64,000 bases of DNA from Fibrisoma limi BUZ 3. GTDB taxonomy: Bacteria; Bacteroidota; Bacteroidia; Cytophagales; Spirosomataceae. Positions within the stretch are counted from its first letter, which is position 1; every line of letters starts with the position of its first letter. Below the pieces are notes generated by a model. The model saw only the letters and a program-made list of their open reading frames with translations. It searched no databases and had not been told where the DNA came from. The stretch is from the NCBI RefSeq assembly GCF_000296815.2, contig NZ_CAIT01000008.1, forward strand, positions 1 through 64,000, read 5' to 3'. Shown here piece by piece: positions 25,215 through 33,571 of the stretch. The translations under genes and the position numbers were made by a program.

Positions 25215-25412
25215 TCAGGGGATTTCGATTACCAGTTTGCCTTTTACATGCCCGCCCTCGAAGCTGTCCTTGCGGATACCCCAGTCGCTGGGGTTAATAC
25301 CGGCGGCATGAACGCGAATCAGCACCTGATGCGGCATAGGCTGGTGAATGGGCACATCCTCAATACGCAAAACACTACTCAGACCATAGGCGTTAAAGAC
25401 CGCTGCTTTCAT
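25215..25412 (-). pseudogene. Internally deleted quinone oxidoreductase/zinc-type ADH
   Basis: A 65-residue frame whose first 54 residues (MKAAVFNAYGLSSVLRIEDV ... VLIRVHAAGINPSDWGIR) are the N-terminus of an NADP-dependent quinone oxidoreductase (MDR superfamily), while the final residues GGHVKGKLVIEIP match the usual C-terminus (GHVRGKIVLxV). About 250 codons, including the whole cofactor-binding domain, are absent and the junction stays in frame. It cannot be an active enzyme. It is read towards the terminator of the preceding gene. Confidence 0.8.
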
Positions 25413-25513
25413 ACAGAGAGGCTATAACTTATCGGAAGGATTACGTGTTATTATGAATAACGTTAGATCATAGAATGTTTCTGGCGTTTTAAAAATACAA
25501 CACTCAACGACTT

Positions 25514-26722
25514 ATGAATAATAGACGAATCTGGATTGGCGTCGCTGTTGTAGCGGGGTTGGTACTCTTGTTTTTTGTCGGCCGCGAATTTCTCGACAAT
25601 CAGGCGGAACGAAAGCGCCAGGAAGAAGCCGCAGCTAAAGTACAGGAAGCCCAGCTTGCCCTGGGTCAGTTACGGACGTTTGCCGATGGCATTGGCATCG
25701 ATACGGCGCGGTTCGTGGCAGCACCCACCGCTACCTTCGATGAAGTTGAAGACAAAACAAAACGGCTCCTGATGGAGATCCGGTATGGCAAGAAGCCATC
25801 GCGCATTACGTTCGCGGGCTTGTCCGAAAAGGTAGACTCATCGTGGACAGAATCGCAGCCGTACCAGCCCGATCAGGTGGTTCAACTGGCCAAAGGCTCT
25901 TCTTCGTTCGGGCCATACGCCAAACTGATTGCTCACTACCAGCGACTACGCGGGCAGTCGGGCAGTAATCCCGCTGTTGCCGACTCGCTGCGGCTCCTAC
26001 GGCAAACACTCAACTTTTATCGCTACCTGAACCGCTTCAACATGGATCGGTTCGTACTGGTCAATATCCCGGCCGCCGAGCTGAACGTCTATGACCGCGC
26101 CGGAAAAAGCCTGATGGCGATGCACGCGATTGTAGGGAAGCCCGACAAAAAAACGCCCTGCATGACGACCTACATCAAGGACATTGTAGCCTACCCGTAC
26201 TGGAACGTTCCGAAGAACATCGCCATTAACGAAATGCTGCCTCGCATTCGCAAGAATCTGGATTACCTGTATTCCCAGAATTTACAGGTGCTCGATGAGC
26301 GGGGTAAAGAAGTGGACCCGGAAGAGGTAGACTGGGAGTCGCTGTCGGAAACCAACTTTCCGTACCGCATCCGGCAGGCATCCGGCTGCGAGAACGCCCT
26401 GGGGCTGATCAAGTTCGATCTGGAGAACCCGCTGGCCATTTATCTACACGACACCAATGGTCGCGATCTGTTTACGCTGACAAAAGACCGGTGGCGGAGT
26501 CACGGTTGTGTGCGGGTACAGAAGCCGGTCGAGCTGGCCAACTTCGTGCTGGGTGAAGCCAAGTTCGACAAAGGGTTTATGGATCGCTGCCTGATTGATC
26601 AGAAGCCACAGACACTAAAGATACCGAAGCCGTTTCCGGTGTTCATTGCTTACAACACCGCCGATGTTGATGCTACCGGCCAGCTTCGGTTCTACAAGGA
26701 CATCTACGCGTTGGACAGGTAA
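25514..26722 (+). CDS. L,D-transpeptidase (YkuD domain)
   Basis: A 402-residue exported protein with an N-terminal membrane anchor (IWIGVAVVAGLVLLFFVG), a helical region (about 28-180), and a C-terminal YkuD domain (about 190-380). The catalytic signature is HDTNGRDLF ... RSHGCVRV with the His and Cys in place. It would form 3-3 cross-links in peptidoglycan or attach proteins to it, like the YcbB/LdtD group. Its 3' end overlaps the convergent YkuD_2 gene by 19 bases. Confidence 0.9.
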   Translation: MNNRRIWIGVAVVAGLVLLFFVGREFLDNQAERKRQEEAAAKVQEAQLALGQLRTFADGIGIDTARFVAAPTATFDEVEDKTKRLLMEIRYGKKPSRITFAGLSEKVDSSWTESQPYQPDQVVQLAKGSSSFGPYAKLIAHYQRLRGQSGSNPAVADSLRLLRQTLNFYRYLNRFNMDRFVLVNIPAAELNVYDRAGKSLMAMHAIVGKPDKKTPCMTTYIKDIVAYPYWNVPKNIAINEMLPRIRKNLDYLYSQNLQVLDERGKEVDPEEVDWESLSETNFPYRIRQASGCENALGLIKFDLENPLAIYLHDTNGRDLFTLTKDRWRSHGCVRVQKPVELANFVLGEAKFDKGFMDRCLIDQKPQTLKIPKPFPVFIAYNTADVDATGQLRFYKDIYALDR

Positions 26723-27396
26723 GTCGAGCGCTTCAGGTACTCGGCGTTGGGTGAGTACACAAATAGGCAGGAGCCGTCTTTCACTGCCTGAATGATTGAC
26801 TTACTCAGCGCGTATGGAACCGCCGGGCAGCCCTGGCTGCGGCCCAGTCGGCCTGTCCGGCGGATAAAATCCTCGCAGACGTAATCGGCCCCGTGCAACA
26901 CAATGTTGCGGTCATAGGCCTTGTCGTTGAAGCCTTTCTCCAGCCCCTTCAATTGCAGCGACAGGCCATGCTTCCCGTTGTAGGTTTTCAATGTCTGGTA
27001 GAAGCCCAGGCTCGACTGAAACGACGACGTAATGTTGGAAAACCGGCTGGCTACCAGATCGCCGGAGTTACGTCCGTGCGACACGTACGTTTGGAAAAGC
27101 AATTTACGGTTCAGCAGATCGATAACGTACAACCGCTTTTTGTTAGACGGCTGGCTCAGGTCCACAATCGAGACAATAGGCTTGGCCGACGCCATTTTTT
27201 GCCAGCCACGCAGAGCATAATCAAAAATTTCTTTCCGTAAACCAGAGCTTCCCAGGTTTAATTCGTCATATACCTGAAGATACGTTGCAGCCTTATTTAC
27301 GTTAACAATACGATCAGAAACGGCGGGGGTGTGTGAGGAGTTGCCAACACGGGCGAAGCTGAATAGGGCACAAAGCAATAGCACGGCTTTTTTCAT
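26704..27396 (-). CDS. Secreted murein L,D-transpeptidase catalytic domain protein (YkuD_2)
   Basis: A 230-residue protein with signal peptide (KKAVLLLCALFSFARVGNS) and the YkuD_2-type catalytic domain: IVDLSQPSNKKRLYVIDL, VLHGADYV, and GRSQGCPAVP with the active-site Cys. This family of L,D-transpeptidase-like enzymes acts on peptidoglycan in the periplasm. It is convergent with, and overlaps, a second L,D-transpeptidase gene of a different subfamily, so two cross-linking enzymes share one 3' junction. Confidence 0.9.
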   Translation of the reverse strand: MKKAVLLLCALFSFARVGNSSHTPAVSDRIVNVNKAATYLQVYDELNLGSSGLRKEIFDYALRGWQKMASAKPIVSIVDLSQPSNKKRLYVIDLLNRKLLFQTYVSHGRNSGDLVASRFSNITSSFQSSLGFYQTLKTYNGKHGLSLQLKGLEKGFNDKAYDRNIVLHGADYVCEDFIRRTGRLGRSQGCPAVPYALSKSIIQAVKDGSCLFVYSPNAEYLKRSTYLSNA

Positions 27397-27503
27397 AAGC
27401 TCGGGGTTGGGTTTTCAATATTTTTTTTTGGGAGTTACTAATCTAACGCTATAGATTGAATTATAATTCTGTTATCAGGAATATTTTACATTAAAATTTC
27501 GCT

Positions 27504-28244
27504 ATGTCACCGTACGAAACGTCTGTTCAGCAGGAGTTGAGCCGCTGGCAGCACCAGATGCAAAAGCCCCCTTCGACGGCAAACCGGTTGTCAAAATCCT
27601 TGCAAACCCGGCTTAACCGGCTCATTCCGGATAAGATACATCAACTGATTACCAACGCCATTAAGCAGATGACCCGCGGGGTTCTGTTTGGTGCAGGCTA
27701 TCTGACCAAACCACCCGTCGAAGGGCTGACACTCCCCCAGCGCGAGGCCACCGTGGTGGAGCGGATTAATTTTTACAAGAAAGTAGGGGCGGCCGAAGGG
27801 GGCGCTACCGGCGCGGGGGGCCTCTGGTGGGGGCTGGCGGATTTTCCGCTGCTGCTGAGTCTGAAGATGAAGATGCTGTTTGAAATCGCGGCTCTCTACG
27901 GTTATTCCGTCAGCGATTACCGCGAACGGTTGTTCATTCTCTACATCTTCCAACTGGCTTTTTCCAGCCAGGAACGGCGACAGGAAGTGTACCGGCACAT
28001 GGCCGACTGGGCCAAACACAGTCGCCAACTCCCCGAAGACATCAACCAGTTCGACTGGCTGACGTTCCAGCAGGAATACCGCGACTACATTGACCTGGCT
28101 AAAATGGCGCAGTTGATTCCCGGTATCGGTGCGGCCGTAGGGTTGGTGGTCAACTACCGGCTCGTTAATCAACTGGGCATAACGGCCATGAACGCGTATC
28201 GGATGCGCTGGCTGGCCGACAGAGCGTCGAGACTGGTGGAATAA
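27504..28244 (+). CDS. EcsC family protein
   Basis: A 246-residue protein of the EcsC family, recognised by the central Gly-rich segment GGATGAGGLWWGLADFPLLL and the following KMLFEIAALYGYS, plus a C-terminal GIGAAVGLVVNYRLVNQLG. These segments look membrane-active. The family is named from Bacillus EcsC, of unclear function. Divergent from the YkuD_2 gene; convergent with the hydrolase-CBM48 gene four bases away. Confidence 0.88.
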   Translation: MSPYETSVQQELSRWQHQMQKPPSTANRLSKSLQTRLNRLIPDKIHQLITNAIKQMTRGVLFGAGYLTKPPVEGLTLPQREATVVERINFYKKVGAAEGGATGAGGLWWGLADFPLLLSLKMKMLFEIAALYGYSVSDYRERLFILYIFQLAFSSQERRQEVYRHMADWAKHSRQLPEDINQFDWLTFQQEYRDYIDLAKMAQLIPGIGAAVGLVVNYRLVNQLGITAMNAYRMRWLADRASRLVE

Positions 28245-28248
28245 CGAC

Positions 28249-29928
28249 TTACTTCACCGTCAGCAGCGAGTTGACATTGCCGGATTCGTCCGTCTGCGTT
28301 GTAGGGTTGGCCGGATCGGTGATCCATTTGCCGTCAACGACGAATTTGTAGGTATACGAGCCGGGTTTAGCATCCAGGTAACATTCCCAGACATCCCCTT
28401 TCCTGGTCAGGAAGGTATGCAGATCATCCCAGTCGTTGAAGCTGCCGGCCACCGTTACCAGTTTCGCCTTTGGGTAGCCCGCCAGCACCAGTCTGGTCCC
28501 TCCCTGACTAGCCGGGGTTGCGGTCAGTTGGGCAACGATCTTGCTGATACGGTCGTTGTCGGGCTTCTGTTCCAACGCTTTGCGAAAATACGTAATGGCT
28601 TCGGAGGGGTTGCCGTTATACAGGTTCGCGTAGGCGTAATTGGTCAGGGCATTGGCCGAAGTTGGATAAGCCTCCAGATTATATCGAAACACGTCCAGAG
28701 CGTCGGCTGGGCGTCCCATGTACATCAGTTGATCGCCGACCCAGCCTAGTTTGTCCTCGTTCAGTGTCGATTTTCCGTTGCCATCGAGATACGGCTTTAT
28801 AGCCGCCGATACGCCTTTGTCCAGCACATAGCGCGCAAACAGACTGTGTTTATCGTCGTAGGCGTTGTAACCGAGGAATGCTACGGCCGGGTGTTCGCCC
28901 CCCACAAACCGATTGACCATCGCCCCGATCAGTCCCAGGCCGTTATAGCCGTTGGCGAAATACACGACTGCGCTTTTATCCTTCCGGCTGGCTGTGACGT
29001 ACCCCTTGAACGTACCATTGTCGCCCCAGTGCCAGAAATAATCGCCCGTTAGGGTTTGCTCCAGCCCAAACCCCAGCCCCCAATACAAACCAGTAGACAA
29101 CGTATCCTTCCCGCCAAATTGCTTCGGCAGGCGGCTTTGCGGAGTCAGCATCTGGTCGATGGTTGTTGCTTTGAGCCCTTTCCCGTTCAGAATAGCCAGG
29201 ATGAATTTGGCGTAGTCATCGGCGGTGGTTTGCAGCGAGTAGGCGGTGTTGGCCCTGGTAGGTTTACCTTTAGCTTCCGGCTGACCGAAATTGTTGTGCG
29301 GATGGGCAAAGTTGGCGTCAAACGCAGGTTGCCAGACGTAGCTGCTGTTGGTCATCTGTAACGGCCTGAAGACCCGCTCCATCATCAGGTCGTTCAAGGC
29401 TTTCCCCGTAATCGATTCAACTACTTTCTGCAAATACACAAAACCCTCACCCGAGTAGCCGAACCGTTCGCCCGGATTAAAGGCAATGGTTAATTCCTTC
29501 GACTGCCGGTTCCGACGCCAGTTCGGAAAGCCGCTCCTGTGGCTCAGCACCATCCGGGCCGTAATGCGTTTATACCGTTCGTCGGTTGCTACGTCCGGGT
29601 AAGGTAGGTATTCATAAAGCGGCTTATCCAGCGCAATCCGCCCGGCTTCGACCAGTTGCAGGACCGCGTAGGCAAATACCGGCTTGCTCAGGGAGGCCGC
29701 ATCAAAGATGGTCGTCGAGGTTACCCGCTGCGTCGAATCAGCTTTGGTGAGCCCATACCCCTTGCTATAGGCCAGTTTCCCATCCCGAATGATGGCGATC
29801 GACAGTCCCGGTACGTTGGCACTATCCATGATGCGGGTAATCACCGGATCAATCTGACGGGGAGTCAGTTGGGCCTGAACCGGCAGAGACAATACGCTTA
29901 GGAAAAGAAAGACAGGGTGGAGCTTCAT
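28249..29928 (-). CDS. Serine hydrolase with TPR and C-terminal glycogen-binding (CBM48) domain
   Basis: A 559-residue exported protein (start at 29928 gives signal peptide MKLHPVFLFLSVLSLPVQAQ). Domain order: beta-lactamase-fold hydrolase (about 20-350; SLSK nucleophile at 79-82, YSGEG in place of YSN, GHWGDNG-like third motif HWGDNG), a TPR unit (about 405-470; NALTNYAYANLYNGNPSEAI), and a C-terminal AMPK-type glycogen-binding domain (about 475-559; VTVAGSFNDWDD, SYTYKFVVDGKWITDPANP). The fusion suggests an esterase targeted to a glucan or to another protein at the cell surface. A bidirectional terminator lies upstream (29998). Confidence 0.9.
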   Translation of the reverse strand: MKLHPVFLFLSVLSLPVQAQLTPRQIDPVITRIMDSANVPGLSIAIIRDGKLAYSKGYGLTKADSTQRVTSTTIFDAASLSKPVFAYAVLQLVEAGRIALDKPLYEYLPYPDVATDERYKRITARMVLSHRSGFPNWRRNRQSKELTIAFNPGERFGYSGEGFVYLQKVVESITGKALNDLMMERVFRPLQMTNSSYVWQPAFDANFAHPHNNFGQPEAKGKPTRANTAYSLQTTADDYAKFILAILNGKGLKATTIDQMLTPQSRLPKQFGGKDTLSTGLYWGLGFGLEQTLTGDYFWHWGDNGTFKGYVTASRKDKSAVVYFANGYNGLGLIGAMVNRFVGGEHPAVAFLGYNAYDDKHSLFARYVLDKGVSAAIKPYLDGNGKSTLNEDKLGWVGDQLMYMGRPADALDVFRYNLEAYPTSANALTNYAYANLYNGNPSEAITYFRKALEQKPDNDRISKIVAQLTATPASQGGTRLVLAGYPKAKLVTVAGSFNDWDDLHTFLTRKGDVWECYLDAKPGSYTYKFVVDGKWITDPANPTTQTDESGNVNSLLTVK

Positions 29929-29997
29929 GGAGCGGCAGATGTTCGTGACAACGTAAAGATGCACGGGAAATTGAATCCGTTGCACCACCCTGAGTAG

Positions 29998-30046
29998 AAA
30001 AGCCGACGGTACAGTCGCTTTTGATAGCGGCTTCCGTCGGCTTTTT
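29998..30046. terminator. Bidirectional terminator
   Basis: AAAAGCCGACGG (29998-30009) pairs with CCGTCGGCTTTT (30034-30045), with A and T runs on both sides. It ends the DUF1269 transcript on the minus strand, upstream of the hydrolase gene. Confidence 0.88.
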
Positions 30047-30060
30047 GCAGGTACTTGCAG

Positions 30061-30594
30061 TTACTGCGCCATCGTCGGCGCTGGATTGTCGACGGTGGCG
30101 GTTGGGCCGCTCAGAACACGGGCAAGGCGATCCTCCGCTTCTTTCGACAGGGAAGTGCGCAGGATTTTACCCCGTACGTCTTTTAGTTCGTCCAGCACCT
30201 TGTCTTCTACCGCATTACGCAGCAGAATGAACAAGGCCGACGTATTAGGCTGGAGCTGATTGCCCAGGTCTTTGATGAAATCATCGTCGATGCCGTAGTC
30301 ATTGAGCGAACCGGCGATGGCTCCCAGGGCCGCGCTGGTTCCACCCGCCAGCAGCATACCCAGCGGACCGGCGAAGATCAGGCCGATGAGCGATCCCCAC
30401 AGGCCACCGTACAGCGCCCCGCCGGCCGTCAGATCGACCGACTGTTTGATCTTCACTTTGCCTTCTTCGTCGCGGGTCACGACGACGGCATCTTCCAGAT
30501 CAAGCAGATAATCGCGCTGGAGCTGCCCCAGGCGGTTCAGGACCTCAGCGGCTTCGTTTTTCTGGTCGAAAGCGACCGCGATTAGTGTGTTCAT
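30061..30594 (-). CDS. DUF1269 domain membrane-associated protein
   Basis: A 177-residue protein with the DUF1269 pattern: an N-terminal ferredoxin-like half (LIAVAFDQKNEAAEVLNRLG..DLEDAVVVTRDEEGKVKIKQ), a Gly/Ala/Leu-rich double hydrophobic hairpin (ALYGGLWGSLIGLIFAGPLG, then a second), and a C-terminal half ending LSKEAEDRLARVL. Members are common stress-associated proteins of unknown function. Stands alone, with a terminator downstream. Confidence 0.88.
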   Translation of the reverse strand: MNTLIAVAFDQKNEAAEVLNRLGQLQRDYLLDLEDAVVVTRDEEGKVKIKQSVDLTAGGALYGGLWGSLIGLIFAGPLGMLLAGGTSAALGAIAGSLNDYGIDDDFIKDLGNQLQPNTSALFILLRNAVEDKVLDELKDVRGKILRTSLSKEAEDRLARVLSGPTATVDNPAPTMAQ

Positions 30595-30690
30595 ACGCGT
30601 TTCGGTTTATGGTTCAACCCTAAACAACCCGACAATCCGCGGCAGGGTTTATTAAGAAATTGGTAAGCTTATTGCGCAGTCCCGCTACGG

Positions 30691-31362
30691 TCAGAACGTC
30701 CACGCAGCCTGCACAAGTCCGTTCAGTTCGATCGACGGATTGTGCGTAGCGGCCTGCCCAAATTTGCCCAGGTTGTAGTTCACCATCAGTTGCCCCAGCA
30801 GGCTGATCCGGTTCGTCAGCCGATAGGACCACCCACCCGCAACGCTCACCCGAAACGCTACGCCCCCGTTGTAAGTCAGGTTCAGGCGCTGACGGGGCTG
30901 CTCATCACGACGCACCAGCACCCGCGCCGGCAGCAGATAGTCTAAATGCAATCCGCCCGACCAGTACGGCGATAATCGGTTCTTCGATTGGCGGTAGTTC
31001 AACTGGATCGGTATGCGCAGCGAACGGTTCCGGATGTTCGTCAGAATCCGCTCGTCGGCCGACTCCCGGGCCTGCCGGTACGTCAGCGTGCTAAGCCAGA
31101 CACCCGACGACACCGACCAGCCGGGCGCGTAGACGTACTCGACCGTTGGCCCGAGCAGATACCCAGCCGAATGGCTCCGTCCCGTCACCAAAATTGGCTC
31201 CACCACCTGCCCATCGCTGTCGGGATACAGAAATTGCGGTTTGTAAGCGGTGTAGGCATACGTCGGCGCGGCCGCGACGGACAAAACGATTTTTTTCTGC
31301 CCAAAGGCCACCTCCGCGCTGAGCAGCACTCCCCAAAGCAACAGGCCCAAGAATCGTTGCAT
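30691..31362 (-). CDS. Outer-membrane beta-barrel protein
   Basis: A 223-residue protein with signal peptide (LGLLLWGVLLSAEVAFGQ) and alternating hydrophobic/aromatic strands ending in an aromatic residue (C-terminal WTF), as in 8-strand PorT/OmpA-like barrels of Bacteroidetes. No enzyme motif. Likely a small surface barrel or structural protein; no partner implied by its neighbours. Confidence 0.8.
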   Translation of the reverse strand: MQRFLGLLLWGVLLSAEVAFGQKKIVLSVAAAPTYAYTAYKPQFLYPDSDGQVVEPILVTGRSHSAGYLLGPTVEYVYAPGWSVSSGVWLSTLTYRQARESADERILTNIRNRSLRIPIQLNYRQSKNRLSPYWSGGLHLDYLLPARVLVRRDEQPRQRLNLTYNGGVAFRVSVAGGWSYRLTNRISLLGQLMVNYNLGKFGQAATHNPSIELNGLVQAAWTF

Positions 31363-31390
31363 ACCTAATGTTCAGGCTGATAAACCAGCT

Positions 31391-31419
31391 AAAAAGCCGG
31401 GGCACTCACGCACCCCGGC
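31391..31419 (-). terminator. Terminator for the PEGA lipoprotein gene
   Basis: GCCGGGG (31396-31402) pairs with CCCCGGC (31413-31419); on the minus strand it is followed by TTTTT. Confidence 0.75.
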
Positions 31420-31460
31420 CAAGATAAGCATTCAACCGTAATCTGGTAAATCGGTTTACC

Positions 31461-31850
31461 TTACCGATTGCTGGCCGACCGCGCCGGATCTAACGTAATG
31501 TTGTAATTAATCGGGTCGTACTTTTTGATGGCCCCCGTAACGGCATCTACGATGAAGCCCGCCGGGAAAAAGATATTGAGGATACTAACCGTGTTGAATG
31601 TACTCTCCGGACTAAATGCTTTGGTTTCGTAGCCTTCTTTCCGGAGCAGGATGCTGGGTGTATCCAGGCTCTTTTTCAGGCTGATGGTAGCCGGTGTCGT
31701 ACCGTAATCGATGCCGTTCACTTCAATTCTGGCTCCGGCAGGCACCGACTCCACGCGGACGGACTGGCGGTTTCCCGAAAAGATGGTAGCACAACTGGTC
31801 AGGCTGATCGACACTATGGATAGAGCCAATCCAATAGAAAAGCGTTTCAT
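31461..31850 (-). CDS. PEGA domain lipoprotein
   Basis: A 129-residue lipoprotein (lipobox SLTSC, Cys19). A PEGA domain at about 30-75 (VRVESVPAGARIEVNGIDYG, then TTPATISLKK) is followed by a hydrophobic segment (ILNIFFPAGFIVDAVTGA). PEGA domains are small beta-folds found in surface proteins, possibly binding carbohydrate or protein. The combination resembles bacterial lipoproteins annotated only as PEGA proteins. Function unknown. Confidence 0.87.
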   Translation of the reverse strand: MKRFSIGLALSIVSISLTSCATIFSGNRQSVRVESVPAGARIEVNGIDYGTTPATISLKKSLDTPSILLRKEGYETKAFSPESTFNTVSILNIFFPAGFIVDAVTGAIKKYDPINYNITLDPARSASNR

Positions 31851-32015
31851 GGGGAGTAGGTAAGTTTACGTGTTCAAAAAGATGCTTACCAATATCTGTA
31901 ACTATAACCAATTTACCAATCAGTAGACATCAATAATCATTATTTCTTAACGTGGCTGCTGAATTGACAAACATCGTGCAAATTCGCTGGTCAAAACCCG
32001 CTGTAGTCTGGCTTT

Positions 32016-32927
32016 ATGCTCTTCCTTGCTCTCAGTATCCTGCTCTCGGTTCTGTTGCTGCTGAATTTCCGGCTGTTTCCCCGCTACAACGTCAATACGT
32101 TCCAGGCCATTGTGTTCAACTATCCGGTCTGCTTCCTGACCGGCTTTCTGCTGCTGCCCAGCGGCCAGTCGTTCGCCATCGATTTCGGGCAAACCTGGAC
32201 GTGGCTGTCGCTGGGCCTGGGCGTCGGATTCATCATTACGTTCCTGCTGTCGGGCGCATCGACGCAGCGGACGGGCATCACCACGACCTCACTGGCCAAT
32301 AACCTGTCGCTGGTGATTCCGGTCTGCTTCAGCCTGTTCGTGTTTCAGACCGGCGGCAAAACGTTCGATGCCCTCAACTACACGGGCCTGATCCTGGCCG
32401 TAGTGGCCGTCGGGCTCAGTACGTTCAAGAAAGAGCGAACCAGCAGCAACCAGCGACTGGGCGCTAACGTACTGCTGCCAGTATCCGTATTCCTGCTCTA
32501 CGGCAGTACTAATACGCTGATCAACTACATCAATCTGCGCTATATTCCTTCGGCCGACAAGACCGTGGTCGTCACGCTTACGATGGTGCTGGGCGCTATC
32601 GTAGCCGGGCTGCTGATGCTGGCCATCCGGCTCATTCAGGGCAAAGAAACGATTCAGGCCCGTAGCTTCATCGCGGCCTTTACGCTCGGCGTACCGAACT
32701 TCCTGAGTTTTTACACGTTGCTGCTGGCGCTGTCGCAATTTGGCGGCAACGGTGCGTTCGTTTATCCCCTCTACAACATCGGCGTGATTCTGGTCGCGGC
32801 CCTGACAGCGGCCCTGTTTTTTCAGGAGCAGCTGACCACCGCCAACAAGATCGGGCTTGCGCTGGCCGTACTGGCCATCGGCCTGATTTCGTGGCAGGAA
32901 CTGTCGGCTCTGGCCGGCTACCGGTAA
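32016..32927 (+). CDS. EamA/DMT family transporter
   Basis: A 303-residue inner-membrane protein with ten hydrophobic helices in two EamA-like halves. It begins MLFLALSILLSVLLLLNFRL and shows GVGFIITFLLSGASTQRTGITTTSLANNLSLVIPV, typical of a DMT subfamily widespread in Bacteroidetes. Predicted metabolite exporter. It is not closely related to the EamA protein at 6537 in its N-terminal sequence. Stands alone. Confidence 0.88.
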   Translation: MLFLALSILLSVLLLLNFRLFPRYNVNTFQAIVFNYPVCFLTGFLLLPSGQSFAIDFGQTWTWLSLGLGVGFIITFLLSGASTQRTGITTTSLANNLSLVIPVCFSLFVFQTGGKTFDALNYTGLILAVVAVGLSTFKKERTSSNQRLGANVLLPVSVFLLYGSTNTLINYINLRYIPSADKTVVVTLTMVLGAIVAGLLMLAIRLIQGKETIQARSFIAAFTLGVPNFLSFYTLLLALSQFGGNGAFVYPLYNIGVILVAALTAALFFQEQLTTANKIGLALAVLAIGLISWQELSALAGYR

Positions 32928-33080
32928 GCAAACCAATTTAATAGCAACCCCATCAACTCCAGCCTTGTAGTGTCTCCGATCCTTTCGCTCGTAAAGTGGC
33001 GAACTGGCAAAACTTTCGTGGCATTTTTTGGATTAATTCCCTAATTTGACCTACCATTAACCGCTTCACTGTCAGTGCCC

Positions 33081-33545
33081 ATGCGTTTACGTCTATTCCT
33101 GCCGCTTGCCGTCGTTTTCACTACCCTTACTACCTATGGTGCACCCGTGCCACGCATGGGTCATTCGGGCCGACTCAAGCCCGTTCCGGCCGAAACCGAA
33201 ATCCGGGCGACGCTCGACTCAACCTCGTCGGGCTGGAACAAAGGCGACCTGGCGCAGTACCTCAGCGCTTACGTACCCACCGCCACCGAGATGGGACCAG
33301 ATGGGCCACGCGGAGGTGTTGAACGCATTGAACAAACCATGCGGAACGGTTTCTGGAAAACGGGGCGTCCCCTTCAGCAACTGCGCTACGAACACGTTGA
33401 GGTGCGGATGCTGGGCAAGGAAGCCGCCCTGGTAACGGGCCAGTTTGTGCTGACCGGCGGGGGCCGCCCCGACCGTACCGGCTGGTTCACGACCGTCTGG
33501 ACGCATACGAAACAAGGCTGGCGGATGATCCACGACCATTCATAA
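33081..33545 (+). CDS. Secreted SnoaL/DUF4440-like protein
   Basis: A 154-residue protein starting at ATG 33081 (an upstream in-frame GTG at 33075 is less likely) with signal peptide RLRLFLPLAVVFTTLTTYGA. The rest has the NTF2-like DUF4440 pattern: EIRATLDSTSSGWNKGDLAQYL near the start and ALVTGQFVLTGG...GWFTTVWTHTKQGWRMIHDHS at the end. Such folds bind small ligands or act as isomerase-like enzymes; no activity can be assigned. Confidence 0.85.
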   Translation: MRLRLFLPLAVVFTTLTTYGAPVPRMGHSGRLKPVPAETEIRATLDSTSSGWNKGDLAQYLSAYVPTATEMGPDGPRGGVERIEQTMRNGFWKTGRPLQQLRYEHVEVRMLGKEAALVTGQFVLTGGGRPDRTGWFTTVWTHTKQGWRMIHDHS

Positions 33546-33571
33546 GTCAATCACGCTATGACCACTATGTT

